DNA from: Fructilactobacillus cliffordii
Lineage (GTDB): Bacteria > Bacillota > Bacilli > Lactobacillales > Lactobacillaceae
Assembly (NCBI RefSeq): GCF_024029355.1
Contig: NZ_CP097117.1
Location: forward strand, 1,395,402 to 1,459,401
Direction of reading: 5' to 3'
DNA: 64,000 nucleotides
The notes beneath the pieces are model-generated. The model was not told where the DNA came from and did no database searches. It saw only the letters and a program-made list of their open reading frames with translations. This document shows, piece after piece, positions 43,975 to 51,194 of this stretch. Position 1 is the stretch's first letter. Each line of letters starts with the position of its first letter. The translations under genes were made by a program, and so were the position numbers.

Positions 43975-44191
43975 AGAACAATTACTATGCAAAGTCTGCC
44001 ATACACCGTTTGAATCAATTAGTGATTTAGGCAGTATGCACATCGTCAAAGAACCTCATATTGGCGGTTATAGCTTGTATTCGGGTAGTACTTACTTTGA
44101 TTCAGACGGTTGTCCATTAGGTAAGGACGATGCGCCAATTTACTACTGCCCGATGTGTGGAAGGAGACTAGACGACAATGACGAAAACTAA
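43967..44191 (+). CDS. Zinc-ribbon phage protein A
   Basis: A 74-residue protein with CKVCHTPF at the N terminus and YYCPMCGRRLDD at the C terminus, four Cys that can bind one zinc. ATG 43967 follows GGAGG by seven bases. A related protein with the same end, CPMCGRNLNG, is at 45845. Confidence 0.65.
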   Translation: MTKEQLLCKVCHTPFESISDLGSMHIVKEPHIGGYSLYSGSTYFDSDGCPLGKDDAPIYYCPMCGRRLDDNDEN

Positions 44192-44675
44192 AGCGACCCG
44201 AGATTTAGAACGTCGGCTTTGGAATTATACTCATTCAGGCCCTGGTAATGCCTTTGCCTGCTTTGAAGTGACGATAGGAGTTTCTGTTTATAACTCGAAA
44301 AAGCAAATTGTTGATTTTCTCAGTTACAAAAACAACGATTTTAGAGCTTACGAAATTAAAGTAACGTTAGCCGATCTAAATTCAAAAAACGCATTATCTC
44401 TAGTAGGTGATTTTAATTATCTCGTTCTCACAAAAGAGTTATGGGATAAGATTCAAAAAATGAAGCAAAAGCCAGAAGCTTTGTGGTTTGCAGGTGTCAT
44501 GATTCCAAAAGGCGATGACTCACTTCAATGCGTTCGGAAATCCGGTCATCCCACAGTTACTTTTGGAAAAAAGGCATTACTGATGGAATCAATGGTTCGC
44601 AGTATGGACCGTGAACTTAACAAAGTCTATTCAAAGAGAATGTATGACGAGTTGGAGGCTGATAATGAGAACTAA
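44178..44675 (+). CDS. PD-(D/E)XK-like (MmcB-type?) phage protein
   Basis: A 165-residue protein. The order VDFLSYKNNDFRAYEIKVTL, with an Asp and ExK, then GDFNYLVLTKELWDKI, is what a PD-(D/E)XK nuclease fold of the MmcB kind looks like, but I cannot confirm the family. The C terminus is helical (MESMVRSMDRELNKVYSKR). GGAGAC lies before ATG. Could take part in DNA repair or processing. Confidence 0.5.
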   Translation: MTKTKATRDLERRLWNYTHSGPGNAFACFEVTIGVSVYNSKKQIVDFLSYKNNDFRAYEIKVTLADLNSKNALSLVGDFNYLVLTKELWDKIQKMKQKPEALWFAGVMIPKGDDSLQCVRKSGHPTVTFGKKALLMESMVRSMDRELNKVYSKRMYDELEADNEN

Positions 44676-45078
44676 AGGTATTTGGGTTGGCCGTTGGATT
44701 ATTAGAATCCTAATTGCATTATTATTCTTTGCAATGTCCATATTTATAGGCTGGATTGCTAATTTGATTGTAGATAGAGTTGGATTAATTGGCACTGCTG
44801 CTTTTATTGTTATTTCGGCATATGTGCTTTCCCTTATCTTTACCAAGTTATTAGTTGTCTATGAATCTCATCAAAATAGCGTGCTAATTTCAAAGGTTGT
44901 TATTGACGATATTTATAGATTCGAAAATTGGGATACGGCTCATGAGTTCATCATTGAAGCTAACAAGCTTTGCAAAAAGAAGCATTTAAAATGTATCACT
45001 TATGCAGTTCCTGTTGGCGGGAATACGGACGGCATTGACGTTACGATCCACGTACGTGATGAAAAGGTATCGAAGTAA
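44665..45078 (+). CDS. Phage membrane protein with two membrane segments
   Basis: A 137-residue protein. ATG 44665 is preceded by GGAGG. Two hydrophobic stretches at about 12-35 (IIRILIALLFFAMSIFIGWI) and 45-68 (LIGTAAFIVISAYVLSLIF), then a soluble tail of 70 residues (EFIIEANKLCKKKHLKCITY). Unknown function. Confidence 0.6.
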   Translation: MRTKGIWVGRWIIRILIALLFFAMSIFIGWIANLIVDRVGLIGTAAFIVISAYVLSLIFTKLLVVYESHQNSVLISKVVIDDIYRFENWDTAHEFIIEANKLCKKKHLKCITYAVPVGGNTDGIDVTIHVRDEKVSK

Positions 45079-45092
45079 AGGAGAAGAAACGG

Positions 45093-45503
45093 ATGATTGA
45101 AAAGAAAATTGAAGTACCAGTAGTTAGCTTAGAATTAGTGAGAGCATTTCATCAGGGCCTTTCCAGTTCTTCTTTTTCTAAAACCGATATATTAAATCCT
45201 AAACTTTATATTTATAAAAAAACACCTGAAATGAAGAAATATGGTTCTGATTATTTAGCTGTTTTGTTGGCAAAAATGATTACAGTTGGATGTGAAGTTG
45301 AAAGAATCAAAAAGTATGCAATTCAATTGCCGGATAAAGACAGAGGTGGAGGAATTTGGTATTTAATTCGCAACTGGCTTGGAGGCTGGGACTTAACTTG
45401 CAACATAGAAGAGGCTTCAATGACTATGAAAGAAATTGAAGATGATCCAGGATTACGAGAATTCAAGCAGTTTGCAGTGGAAGTAGATGATAACAATGGC
45501 TAA
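45093..45503 (+). CDS. Phage protein of unknown function, 136 residues
   Basis: ATG 45093 after AAAGGAG. Soluble alpha/beta protein: KIEVPVVSLELVRAFHQGL, DYLAVLLAKMITVGCEVERI and IWYLIRNWLGGWDLTCNI. Its N terminus is related to that of the 43294 protein. Confidence 0.6.
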   Translation: MIEKKIEVPVVSLELVRAFHQGLSSSSFSKTDILNPKLYIYKKTPEMKKYGSDYLAVLLAKMITVGCEVERIKKYAIQLPDKDRGGGIWYLIRNWLGGWDLTCNIEEASMTMKEIEDDPGLREFKQFAVEVDDNNG

Positions 45504-45845
45504 AGACCTCATCAAAAGAGTTACGGCTTTGGAAGATAAATGGGCTGTTACGGATGCTAAGGGTCACAAACACGCTTCGTTGTTGTTAGTTCCTGATGAT
45601 GACCCCGAATTGAAAAAGCTGCAGCAGGAATTCGGACCACAAATTAAGAAACGAGAATATAAATCAAAAATGGTTGGAGCGCTTATGACAACGACGGCCG
45701 GTTACTTTTCTCTTTTCACAACAAAGTTTCATTGCTAAAAAGTCTTAAAAGCAATGGTTACAAGACCATTAAATTCACTGATGGATACAAGTTAACTAGC
45801 TCCATGAAGTTTGATTGGGGCATGATCGTAAAAGAGAAAAAGTGA
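45496..45845 (+). pseudogene. Frameshifted phage early gene
   Basis: The frame from ATG 45496 (MAKDLIKRVTALEDKWAVTD) ends early at 45738 with an unlikely tail. From about 45687 the other frame reads DNDGRLLFSFHNKVSLLK, then GYKTIKFTDGYKLTSSMK and ends at 45845, one base into the next start (TGATG), which is how neighbouring genes are joined. I infer a one-base indel at about 45665-45690 in an original gene of ~115 codons. Function unknown. Confidence 0.6.
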
Positions 45846-46063
45846 TGACGGATGAACAACAAAATTGCCCATATTGTCATGGAAATATGCCAAAGTCTAT
45901 GCCAGATAAACAGGGATACAGCAACAATCTTACAGTTGAGATGCTTGAAAAAGAGCCTTTAATTGTTTGCTGGAGCACTAAAGATTTTGATTTCGGTAAA
46001 TCTTTAGTCATTTCTGCGGACATCAACTACTGTCCGATGTGCGGGAGAAACCTTAATGGTTAA
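45845..46063 (+). CDS. Zinc-ribbon phage protein B
   Basis: A 72-residue protein with CPYCHGN near the N terminus and YCPMCGRNLNG at the C terminus. Paralogue of the 43967 protein in its ends. Starts in TGATG with the broken gene before it. Confidence 0.65.
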   Translation: MTDEQQNCPYCHGNMPKSMPDKQGYSNNLTVEMLEKEPLIVCWSTKDFDFGKSLVISADINYCPMCGRNLNG

Positions 46064-46812
46064 GATTTCTACACAAGCAATTAGTAACTGGAAGACCAGA
46101 GAGAGATCACTAAAGTCCACCTGGAATAAGTATCACGCTAAGAAAATTAGCTATGCAGGAATTGTGTGGGATAGCAAAGCCGAATTGGCTTACTACATGC
46201 AGCACATTGAGGGAACTGACCAGAAATGGGACAGACAGAAAAAGTTCACGTTAATCCCGTCTTTCCAAGTTGGAAGCAAGAAAAAAAGAGCCAGGTCTTA
46301 CAAACCTGACTTTTGCATTTATGACAATGACGGTATCACTTGTTATCATTTCTTAGCCTCCTGAGAATGTTTCTAACCAATTCTTTATCTTCTTCAGGTA
46401 TCGGTTTACCATCGAACATCATTATTGTTGATAAGTCACCTAAGTCCATAGCTTTGGGTGTTTTAATATCATCTCCCATAAGGTAATCCATCGAAACATT
46501 TAAATAATCTGCAACTTTTTTAAGTCTTGCTGAATTAACTGTGTCCTTCCATTGCCTAATACTTCCATTAGAAAACCCTAGTGCTTTTTCAATTTGAGAA
46601 ATTGGCAAATTTTTAGAATCAGCTACTTCTTTAATTCTTTGATAAATAGTCATTAGTACCACGAACTCATTAAAGTGATTGACGTGAAGGGTCGTAAGAT
46701 TACGACGGATGCTAGCTTGCGGATGACGTTGTTCGAATACCAATATAAGGTACCAATCACGATTGCTCGGATGAATTATAAGGCCAAGACGTTTGAAGAA
46801 GAGGAATTCTAA
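46056..46812 (+). pseudogene. DUF1064 family (nuclease-like) gene split by an inserted XRE gene
   Basis: The first part, 46056-46334, codes for a DUF1064 protein (KYHAKKISYAGIVWDSKAEL, PSFQVGSKKKRARSYKPDF, CIYDNDG). The frame then enters foreign sequence and stops at 46364. The missing end resumes at 46663: ELIKVIDVKGRKITTDASLR, MTLFEYQYKVPITIARM, ending EEEEF at 46812. Joined as DNDG-ELIKVIDVKG it restores a normal DUF1064 protein of ~142 residues with the D...VIDVKG motif of PD-(D/E)XK-like nucleases. The insert is about 328 bases. Confidence 0.8.
46336..46653 (-). CDS. XRE family regulator inserted antisense in the DUF1064 gene
   Basis: A 105-residue protein. Helix-turn-helix at about 10-60 (NLPISQIEKALGFSNGSIRQ, LKKVADYLNVSMDYLMG) and a C-terminal segment KPIPEEDKELVRNILRRL found in many phage repressors without an S24 domain. 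ATG 46653 has no good ribosome binding site, since the 10 bases before it are the edge of the insert and beyond lies antisense DUF1064 sequence. It is the only gene of the insert. Confidence 0.75.
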   Translation of the reverse strand: MTIYQRIKEVADSKNLPISQIEKALGFSNGSIRQWKDTVNSARLKKVADYLNVSMDYLMGDDIKTPKAMDLGDLSTIMMFDGKPIPEEDKELVRNILRRLRNDNK

Positions 46813-46813
46813 A

Positions 46814-47044
46814 ATGATTATGAAATATTATCCCTCATGCGACAGCGAAACAATTAGAAGGGCTGCTAGGTTTTCCAAAATTAGTGAAGCGTCAGAATTT
46901 ATGGATCAACAGATTAAAGCTTGGGAAGCTACTGGTTATCATATTTTACATGCTCAAATAAACAGTGATGTTGAAATGTGGGTCAAGAACTTTTCTGGAC
47001 ATTTCACTGTTGAGTTAGAAGCAGAAAAGAGGACAGATAAATGA
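46814..47044 (+). CDS. Phage protein of unknown function, 76 residues
   Basis: ATG 46814 after GAGGAA (a second ATG at 46820 is possible). Single alpha/beta unit: SETIRRAARFSKISEASEF and a strand WVKNFSGHFTVELEAEK. Similar in plan to the next protein (helix, then a strand pair, then IECER/ELEAEKR end), possibly paralogous. Confidence 0.55.
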   Translation: MIMKYYPSCDSETIRRAARFSKISEASEFMDQQIKAWEATGYHILHAQINSDVEMWVKNFSGHFTVELEAEKRTDK

Positions 47045-47277
47045 ACATGGAGGAATACCTATCTTTGCAAAATCAACAGATTAAATATGAAGTTATATTT
47101 GATGATTATGCGGATGCTAGTAACTATCTAAAAAGTACAACAGATTATTTTACTGGCAAAGGATACAAAATATATAAAGCTTCTTTAAAAACATCAAAAA
47201 ATACTAGCATTTTCGTGCCATCCGATGTTTTCAAGCCTTTCTTTGTAGTCAAAATTGAATGCGAAAGGATATTCTGA
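47041..47277 (+). CDS. Phage protein of unknown function, 78 residues
   Basis: ATG 47041 after AGAGGA, overlapping the previous stop. YEVIFDDYADASNYLKSTTD and FKPFFVVKIECERIF. Shares its layout with the preceding protein. Confidence 0.55.
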   Translation: MNMEEYLSLQNQQIKYEVIFDDYADASNYLKSTTDYFTGKGYKIYKASLKTSKNTSIFVPSDVFKPFFVVKIECERIF

Positions 47278-47585
47278 TGTCCCATAGAAGTAGTTTTGAA
47301 ATAATTGAAGACAGAATTATTCGTAAATACGAAGAAAGTATGTCAAAAAAGAAAAGTGTGTTGGCAGAGGCTGCATTGAAAGGAGAAATTACAGGTGTTC
47401 ACTGGATTGATTTTGAAGGCGGAAGACTATACGAAATGATTGATTTGGATAAATGTTCAAACGACGAAATAAGGTATCTTAAATCAAACGGCATTCTTTT
47501 CAGAGCAGAAATGGATAAAAAAACATCCGATCTGCGTGATATAGATGTCGATAACATTTTGGCTAGAAATTCACGTGATTTCTGA
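47277..47585 (+). CDS. Phage protein of unknown function, 102 residues
   Basis: ATG 47277 after AAAGGA in a TGATG overlap. Charged, with N-terminal helix (FEIIEDRIIRKYEESMSKKK) and a strand pair around VHWIDFEGGRLYEMID. No family recognised. Confidence 0.55.
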   Translation: MSHRSSFEIIEDRIIRKYEESMSKKKSVLAEAALKGEITGVHWIDFEGGRLYEMIDLDKCSNDEIRYLKSNGILFRAEMDKKTSDLRDIDVDNILARNSRDF

Positions 47586-47699
47586 TAACTAATCATCAAA
47601 ACAAAAAGCCCACCGAAAAACGGCAGGCAATGTGAACAAGTGTTTGGTAGTACTTTCTTAGTATATCACATTGTATAAACCGCATTAGGAGGGCTTTGA

Positions 47700-48119
47700 A
47701 TGGCTTTAATTCCCGAAATTGATCGTGAAGCAACAATTAAAAAGACCAAGAATTTCTTCAAAAAGGTTTGGCCACGCATTGTACTCCAATCAGGTTTAAC
47801 TGCAATGTCACTAAGGTCGCCTGAAATAACTGATATGCCCACATCTGCACCAACTGGCAACGCTAACGAAAAACTAATGGTACGGATGCTAGAACGGCAA
47901 GACGATGTAAAGAACGTCATCCGTTGTATTAACTCATTAGAAGCTAAGAAAAAAGAAATCATGAGAGCGTCCTATATCGACAACATTCCTAATTGGAAGA
48001 TTGCCCAGCAACTCGGTTATAGCGAACCTCGTTATTACCAATTAAAAAATGAAGCATTAGTTGACTTTGCGGATGCATCTTCTGTTTATGGATTTAAACT
48101 ATTAATCGAAAAATCATAG
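47700..48119 (+). CDS. ArpU family late transcription regulator
   Basis: A 139-residue sigma-70-region-4-like protein: VRMLERQDDVKNVIRCINSL, ASYIDNIPNWKIAQQLGYSE and RYYQLKNEALVDFADAS give the helix-turn-helix of the ArpU/RinA-type phage regulators, which switch on packaging and structural genes. AGGAGGG precedes ATG 47700. It is the last early gene; the non-coding region behind it likely holds its target. Confidence 0.85.
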   Translation: MALIPEIDREATIKKTKNFFKKVWPRIVLQSGLTAMSLRSPEITDMPTSAPTGNANEKLMVRMLERQDDVKNVIRCINSLEAKKKEIMRASYIDNIPNWKIAQQLGYSEPRYYQLKNEALVDFADASSVYGFKLLIEKS

Positions 48120-48147
48120 TTTTAGTTTAGTTTTAGTTTAGTTTTTG
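48120..48147 (+). repeat. Short TTTAG tandem repeat after the ArpU gene
   Basis: TTTTAGTTTAG occurs twice in tandem directly after the stop codon, then GTTTTTG. Possibly slippage; part may serve as a weak termination or regulator-binding region. Confidence 0.5.
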
Positions 48148-48151
48148 TAGA

Positions 48152-48235
48152 TTAATTGTAGAGTTTGCTTTTAGTCATCCATGCAATAATTGTTATTGTA
48201 AGCGAAGTGTTTAGGAGTACTTCAATTAATGTCAT
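48152..48235 (-). CDS. 27-residue hydrophobic peptide, possible type I toxin-like
   Basis: ATG 48235 has AAAGGA 8 bases upstream and, further up, TTAGCA-N17-TAGAAT as a minus-strand promoter. The peptide MTLIEVLLNTSLTITIIAWM plus a short KSK-containing tail is one membrane helix with a basic end, the layout of holin-like or type I toxin peptides. Nothing else supports toxicity; no antisense RNA is proven. Confidence 0.45.
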   Translation of the reverse strand: MTLIEVLLNTSLTITIIAWMTKSKLYN

Positions 48236-48275
48236 AATTGTCTTTCCTTTAATTGGGTTAAACAATTCTATCCTA

Positions 48276-48468
48276 CTGGCAGGTAACTGCTAACGGTTCA
48301 TCCCAACAGAAGGATGTGCGGTTCGATTCCGCAAAGCAGTATCGGGTTTATCGCAAAGCCCACATCTCGTAAGAATAAACGTTAGCAGTAAGCCAAAACT
48401 AAATTGGACTTTCGTGGGAACTACTACTAAACGTTATAAGCAATCACAGCAATGTGGTTGCTTTTTTT
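48276..48468 (+). ncRNA. Candidate structured non-coding RNA ending in a terminator
   Basis: A 10-bp closing helix, ACTGCTAACG (48286-48295) with CGTTAGCAGT (48380-48389), extended by GGC/GCC (48278-48280, 48392-48394), encloses three hairpins: CATCC/GGATG (48299-48316), TGCGG/CCGCA with loop TTCGATT (48317-48333), which copies a tRNA T arm, and GGGTTT/AAAGCCC (48344-48361). ACTGCT can also pair with AGCAGT at 48335-48340, giving a tRNA-like cloverleaf without a D arm. An intrinsic terminator closes the unit. Upstream a weak TTGTCT-N17-AACAAT promoter is at 48238-48266. Alternatively the repeated AGCAGT arms are sites for the ArpU-type regulator. Confidence 0.5.
48440..48468 (+). terminator. 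Terminator before the methyltransferase gene
   Basis: GCAATCAC (48440-48447), loop AGCAAT, GTGGTTGC (48454-48461, one G-U pair), then TTTTTTT. Confidence 0.88.
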
Positions 48469-48494
48469 GTACATAAAATTAATGAGGTTAATCA

Positions 48495-49547
48495 ATGCTA
48501 AAACTAGATAAATCAAAAATTAGAAAGGGCAAGGCGCTTGGTTTACCTTACATGGGTAGTAAGCGGAAAATTGCTAAACAGATTGTTGAGATTATTAAAC
48601 AAAACTATCCGCAATATTCAGAAGTCTATGACTTGTTTGGTGGCGGAGGCACAATTACTGCTGAGCTTTTGCTCAATGGCTATAAAGTTCATTACAACGA
48701 TGCCGATCCATTGGTTGCTAAAGCGTTTGAAAAAGCTCTTACGTTAACGGATGACGAGCTTAAAAGTTTAATCTGTTCGCGTGAAGAGTTTTATCAAATT
48801 AAAGACAAGCAAGATAAGACTGCAATTGATAAATTGAAATTACTAATCAATTCTTTTGGAAATCGATGTTCTGCTTATGCAAATGCTGAAAAAGTATCTG
48901 ATCTAAAATATTCTATTTCTAAATCCATCATCTGCGATTTCAAAAAAGCCTCTCATTACAAAGAACAAGATGCATATAAAAAAGCAAATGTGACATTTCA
49001 ATTAGATCAAATAACCAGAACTTTAAGAGTTAAAGAATTAAGAAAATTAACAAATTATCTGCATAAATGTATTTTTACATCTAAAGATTTTGAAATGTTC
49101 AGTAATCTGAAACATAAATTCATTTATCTTGATCCACCTTACAGTGATTCTGCTGGTTATAAGGATGACATTGAATCAAGGAAGGTTTCTGATGAAAAAT
49201 ATATTGACGTTAGAAATAGATTATTAAAAATGCCACTTGGAGCTGAGATTGAAGAAGACGATTTTGTTTTTAAATTGGGAACTTTTAAAAATAACAAAAA
49301 TCGCATGTATTACAGAGATGTATTAAATAAATTTAAAATAATTCCATTCTATGATTGGGCGATTAAAATGAGTCAAAACAATATAGTTTTAATATCAAGC
49401 TATGAAATCAACGACCCAAGGTTTAAATGTGTTTTTGAGTTTAAATCTGCACATTCTACGCTTAATTCGAATAAATACAATGGTAAACAAAAAGATAAAC
49501 ATGAAAAGTTGTTCATGGCAAATAGCGAGGCAGCAAATGGTTTATAA
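48495..49547 (+). CDS. Dam-type (D12) N6-adenine DNA methyltransferase
   Basis: A 350-residue class D12 methyltransferase. PYMGSKRKIAKQIVEI and VYDLFGGGGTITAELL form the SAM-binding motifs X and I; YLDPPYSDSAGY is catalytic motif IV. Such phage enzymes protect DNA from host restriction or regulate packaging; the target site cannot be read from sequence. GAGG precedes ATG 48495. First gene behind the terminator; its message must start inside the terminator region or read through. Confidence 0.92.
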   Translation: MLKLDKSKIRKGKALGLPYMGSKRKIAKQIVEIIKQNYPQYSEVYDLFGGGGTITAELLLNGYKVHYNDADPLVAKAFEKALTLTDDELKSLICSREEFYQIKDKQDKTAIDKLKLLINSFGNRCSAYANAEKVSDLKYSISKSIICDFKKASHYKEQDAYKKANVTFQLDQITRTLRVKELRKLTNYLHKCIFTSKDFEMFSNLKHKFIYLDPPYSDSAGYKDDIESRKVSDEKYIDVRNRLLKMPLGAEIEEDDFVFKLGTFKNNKNRMYYRDVLNKFKIIPFYDWAIKMSQNNIVLISSYEINDPRFKCVFEFKSAHSTLNSNKYNGKQKDKHEKLFMANSEAANGL

Positions 49548-49683
49548 ACGCGATGGAATAACATACTCATGCTATCAGGAATATCAAATCATTTGCCAAA
49601 TTGACAAAGCAGAAAGGAAGCGAGAGCGTGCCAACTGTAATCGTAAACTGGCTGAACAATCTCATCGGAAGCAATCCAAATAA
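49537..49683 (+). CDS. Small phage protein, 48 residues
   Basis: ATG 49537 after GCGAGG, overlapping the methyltransferase end by 11 bases. Starts MVYKRDGITYSCYQEYQIIC, then a strongly basic helix (DKAERKRERANCNRKL). Unknown function. Confidence 0.5.
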   Translation: MVYKRDGITYSCYQEYQIICQIDKAERKRERANCNRKLAEQSHRKQSK

Positions 49684-50017
49684 GAATGGACTAAATCTAA
49701 TTGGACTGTTGATGACACAGGTTCGAACGTTTCAAGTGACGCCAGCCGATGAACAGTCAGTTGTTGGCCAATGGTTCTTAGCTAGCCAATCTAACCTTAA
49801 TCAAGCCATCGCTTATCTAACAACTAACGTAGGGAACCCAGCCATCAAAGCTAATCCATCCGCAGTAACTAATAAGAAAGATGGACGGATGAAGTATGCT
49901 GGAGAAACTTATCTCGTTGTCCGGAAACAGATGCGCAACTACGAACGAATAAACAGGGCATTAGACGAGTACAACGCTAATCATAGCGAAGAGGATGACG
50001 CTCATGCCAAGAGTTAG
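49628..50017 (+). CDS. Phage protein of unknown function before HNH
   Basis: About 129 residues from a GTG at 49628, 9 bases after AAAGGA. PTVIVNWLNNLIGSNPNK, FQVTPADEQSVVGQWFLASQ and an acidic C terminus. It occupies the position before the HNH nuclease in similar phages. No function known to me. Confidence 0.6.
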   Translation: MPTVIVNWLNNLIGSNPNKNGLNLIGLLMTQVRTFQVTPADEQSVVGQWFLASQSNLNQAIAYLTTNVGNPAIKANPSAVTNKKDGRMKYAGETYLVVRKQMRNYERINRALDEYNANHSEEDDAHAKS

Positions 50018-50510
50018 TCGTTGTCGAGCGGTTGCTTGCAATAAGCTGGTACCTTATCCCAAACACTTCTGTGATAAACACAGGTCACAAGAAGCAGAGT
50101 ACCAAGCTAAGCAGAACAAGGCACGCAAGCAATACTTCGAACGGTACAACAAGGTTAATCGCAACCGAGACGAACAGACGCACAAGCGTTACAACTTCTA
50201 TCGTACAAAGCAGTGGGCTGACTTACGTAAGCAAGTGCTGTCTCGAGACTATTACACGTGCCAGTACTGCAAAGCCGATGGCAAGCTGACTCCTAATAGT
50301 CGAACAGTCGACCACGTTGTACCAATCGAAGTTGATAGTAATTTGAGAGCAGAGGCAAGCAACCTGGCAACAATCTGTCGTGCCTGCCACAAACTTAAAA
50401 CAGACTGGGAGCAGAACTATTACGGAACCGGAAAGAACAATCAGCTAAAAATAGTTCCGGAAATAAAAAACATCGAATGCATCAACAAAAAAATGAAAAA
50501 AGTAAATTAA
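50004..50510 (+). CDS. HNH endonuclease of the packaging module
   Basis: A 168-residue protein. N-terminal Cys/His cluster (SRCRAVACNKLVPYPKHFC), basic helix, then the HNH domain: LSRDYYTCQYCKADG, SRTVDHVVPIEV (catalytic His) and NLATICRACHKLKT. In HK97-type cos phages an HNH protein next to the small terminase is needed for cos cleavage. ATG 50004 after GAGGATGA. Confidence 0.9.
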   Translation: MPRVSRCRAVACNKLVPYPKHFCDKHRSQEAEYQAKQNKARKQYFERYNKVNRNRDEQTHKRYNFYRTKQWADLRKQVLSRDYYTCQYCKADGKLTPNSRTVDHVVPIEVDSNLRAEASNLATICRACHKLKTDWEQNYYGTGKNNQLKIVPEIKNIECINKKMKKVN

Positions 50511-50744
50511 AAAAATTACAAACAAACTTGGCGCAAAAATGGAACACCCCCGCCCCCTAATCTCAAACGATGGGGAGCACGCACACGGTCTGCTTTTTGT
50601 GTGAGCAACATTTTTAAAAATTTTTTTATAGGGGGGTTCAACCCTGGGAAATCCCAAGGGAAAGGCAACCATCCTTTTAATTTTGCCTAAAAAGTACCCT
50701 CTAAATCCACCCCAAAACAGCTTAATTGGAAAGGAGGCGAGAAG
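50511..50744 (+). other. Non-coding region, candidate cos site
   Basis: Between HNH and the small terminase. Contains the GC-rich block ACACCCCCGCCCCCTAATC at 50543-50561, a GCACGCACACGG segment, an AT-rich tract TTTTTAAAAATTTTTTTATA and a larger dyad at 50637-50672 with GGTT..CCCTGGGA..TCCCAAGGG..AACC. Cos sites of HK97-type phages lie in this position; the exact nick points cannot be read here. Confidence 0.5.
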
Positions 50745-51194
50745 ATGCCAAAAAATAAGCTGGATTTGCCTGATAATCCACCTGATTATCTTAAAGGGAC
50801 TGCTCGTTACATGTGGCGCAGGATCGTTCCACTAATCAAAAAGGACCCAGTTGTTAACAACATGGATCGAACGATGGTTGAAGCGTTCTGTGTTAATTAT
50901 CAAATGATGCGGGATGCTTATGATCACGTTCGTAAAAAAGGTGCAGTGACAGCAGCTTATAAAACGGTCGTTAATCCATTAACTGGTGAGGTTATTTCAG
51001 AAGATTTCGTTGGATATAAACGTAATCCCAGCACGCAGATCATCGATTCGACGACTGTGAAGCTTAAACAGCTTGGAAGCGAACTTGGATTAACCCCACA
51101 ATCGCGTGATGAACTGTTGAAGCTCAAAGGGAACGCTAAAGACAGCAAGGACAAAGGCAAAGCAATGGCTGAATTTTTTGGTAAGAAGTCATGA
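50745..51194 (+). CDS. terS: Terminase small subunit
   Basis: A 149-residue DNA-recognition subunit of the packaging motor, of the P27/terS type: LPDNPPDYLKGTARYMWRRI, MVEAFCVNYQMMRDAYDHV, NPSTQIIDSTTVKLKQLGSE and LGLTPQSRDELLK. AAAGGAGG precedes ATG. Overlaps terL by 4 bases. Confidence 0.88.
   Translation: MPKNKLDLPDNPPDYLKGTARYMWRRIVPLIKKDPVVNNMDRTMVEAFCVNYQMMRDAYDHVRKKGAVTAAYKTVVNPLTGEVISEDFVGYKRNPSTQIIDSTTVKLKQLGSELGLTPQSRDELLKLKGNAKDSKDKGKAMAEFFGKKS

Noticed and set aside
46335..46662. Insertion sequence or group I/II intron in the DUF1064 gene
   Set aside because: At about 328 bases it holds only an XRE gene; no transposase, terminal inverted repeats, intron core or maturase is visible.
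48281..48341. A functional tRNA gene
   Set aside because: There is a convincing T arm and a 6-bp acceptor-like helix, but no D arm and an 8-base anticodon-like loop, so it cannot be a normal tRNA.
48120..48494. GOLLD or ROOL RNA
   Set aside because: Those prophage RNAs are roughly 500-800 bases or more; only about 375 non-coding bases are available here.
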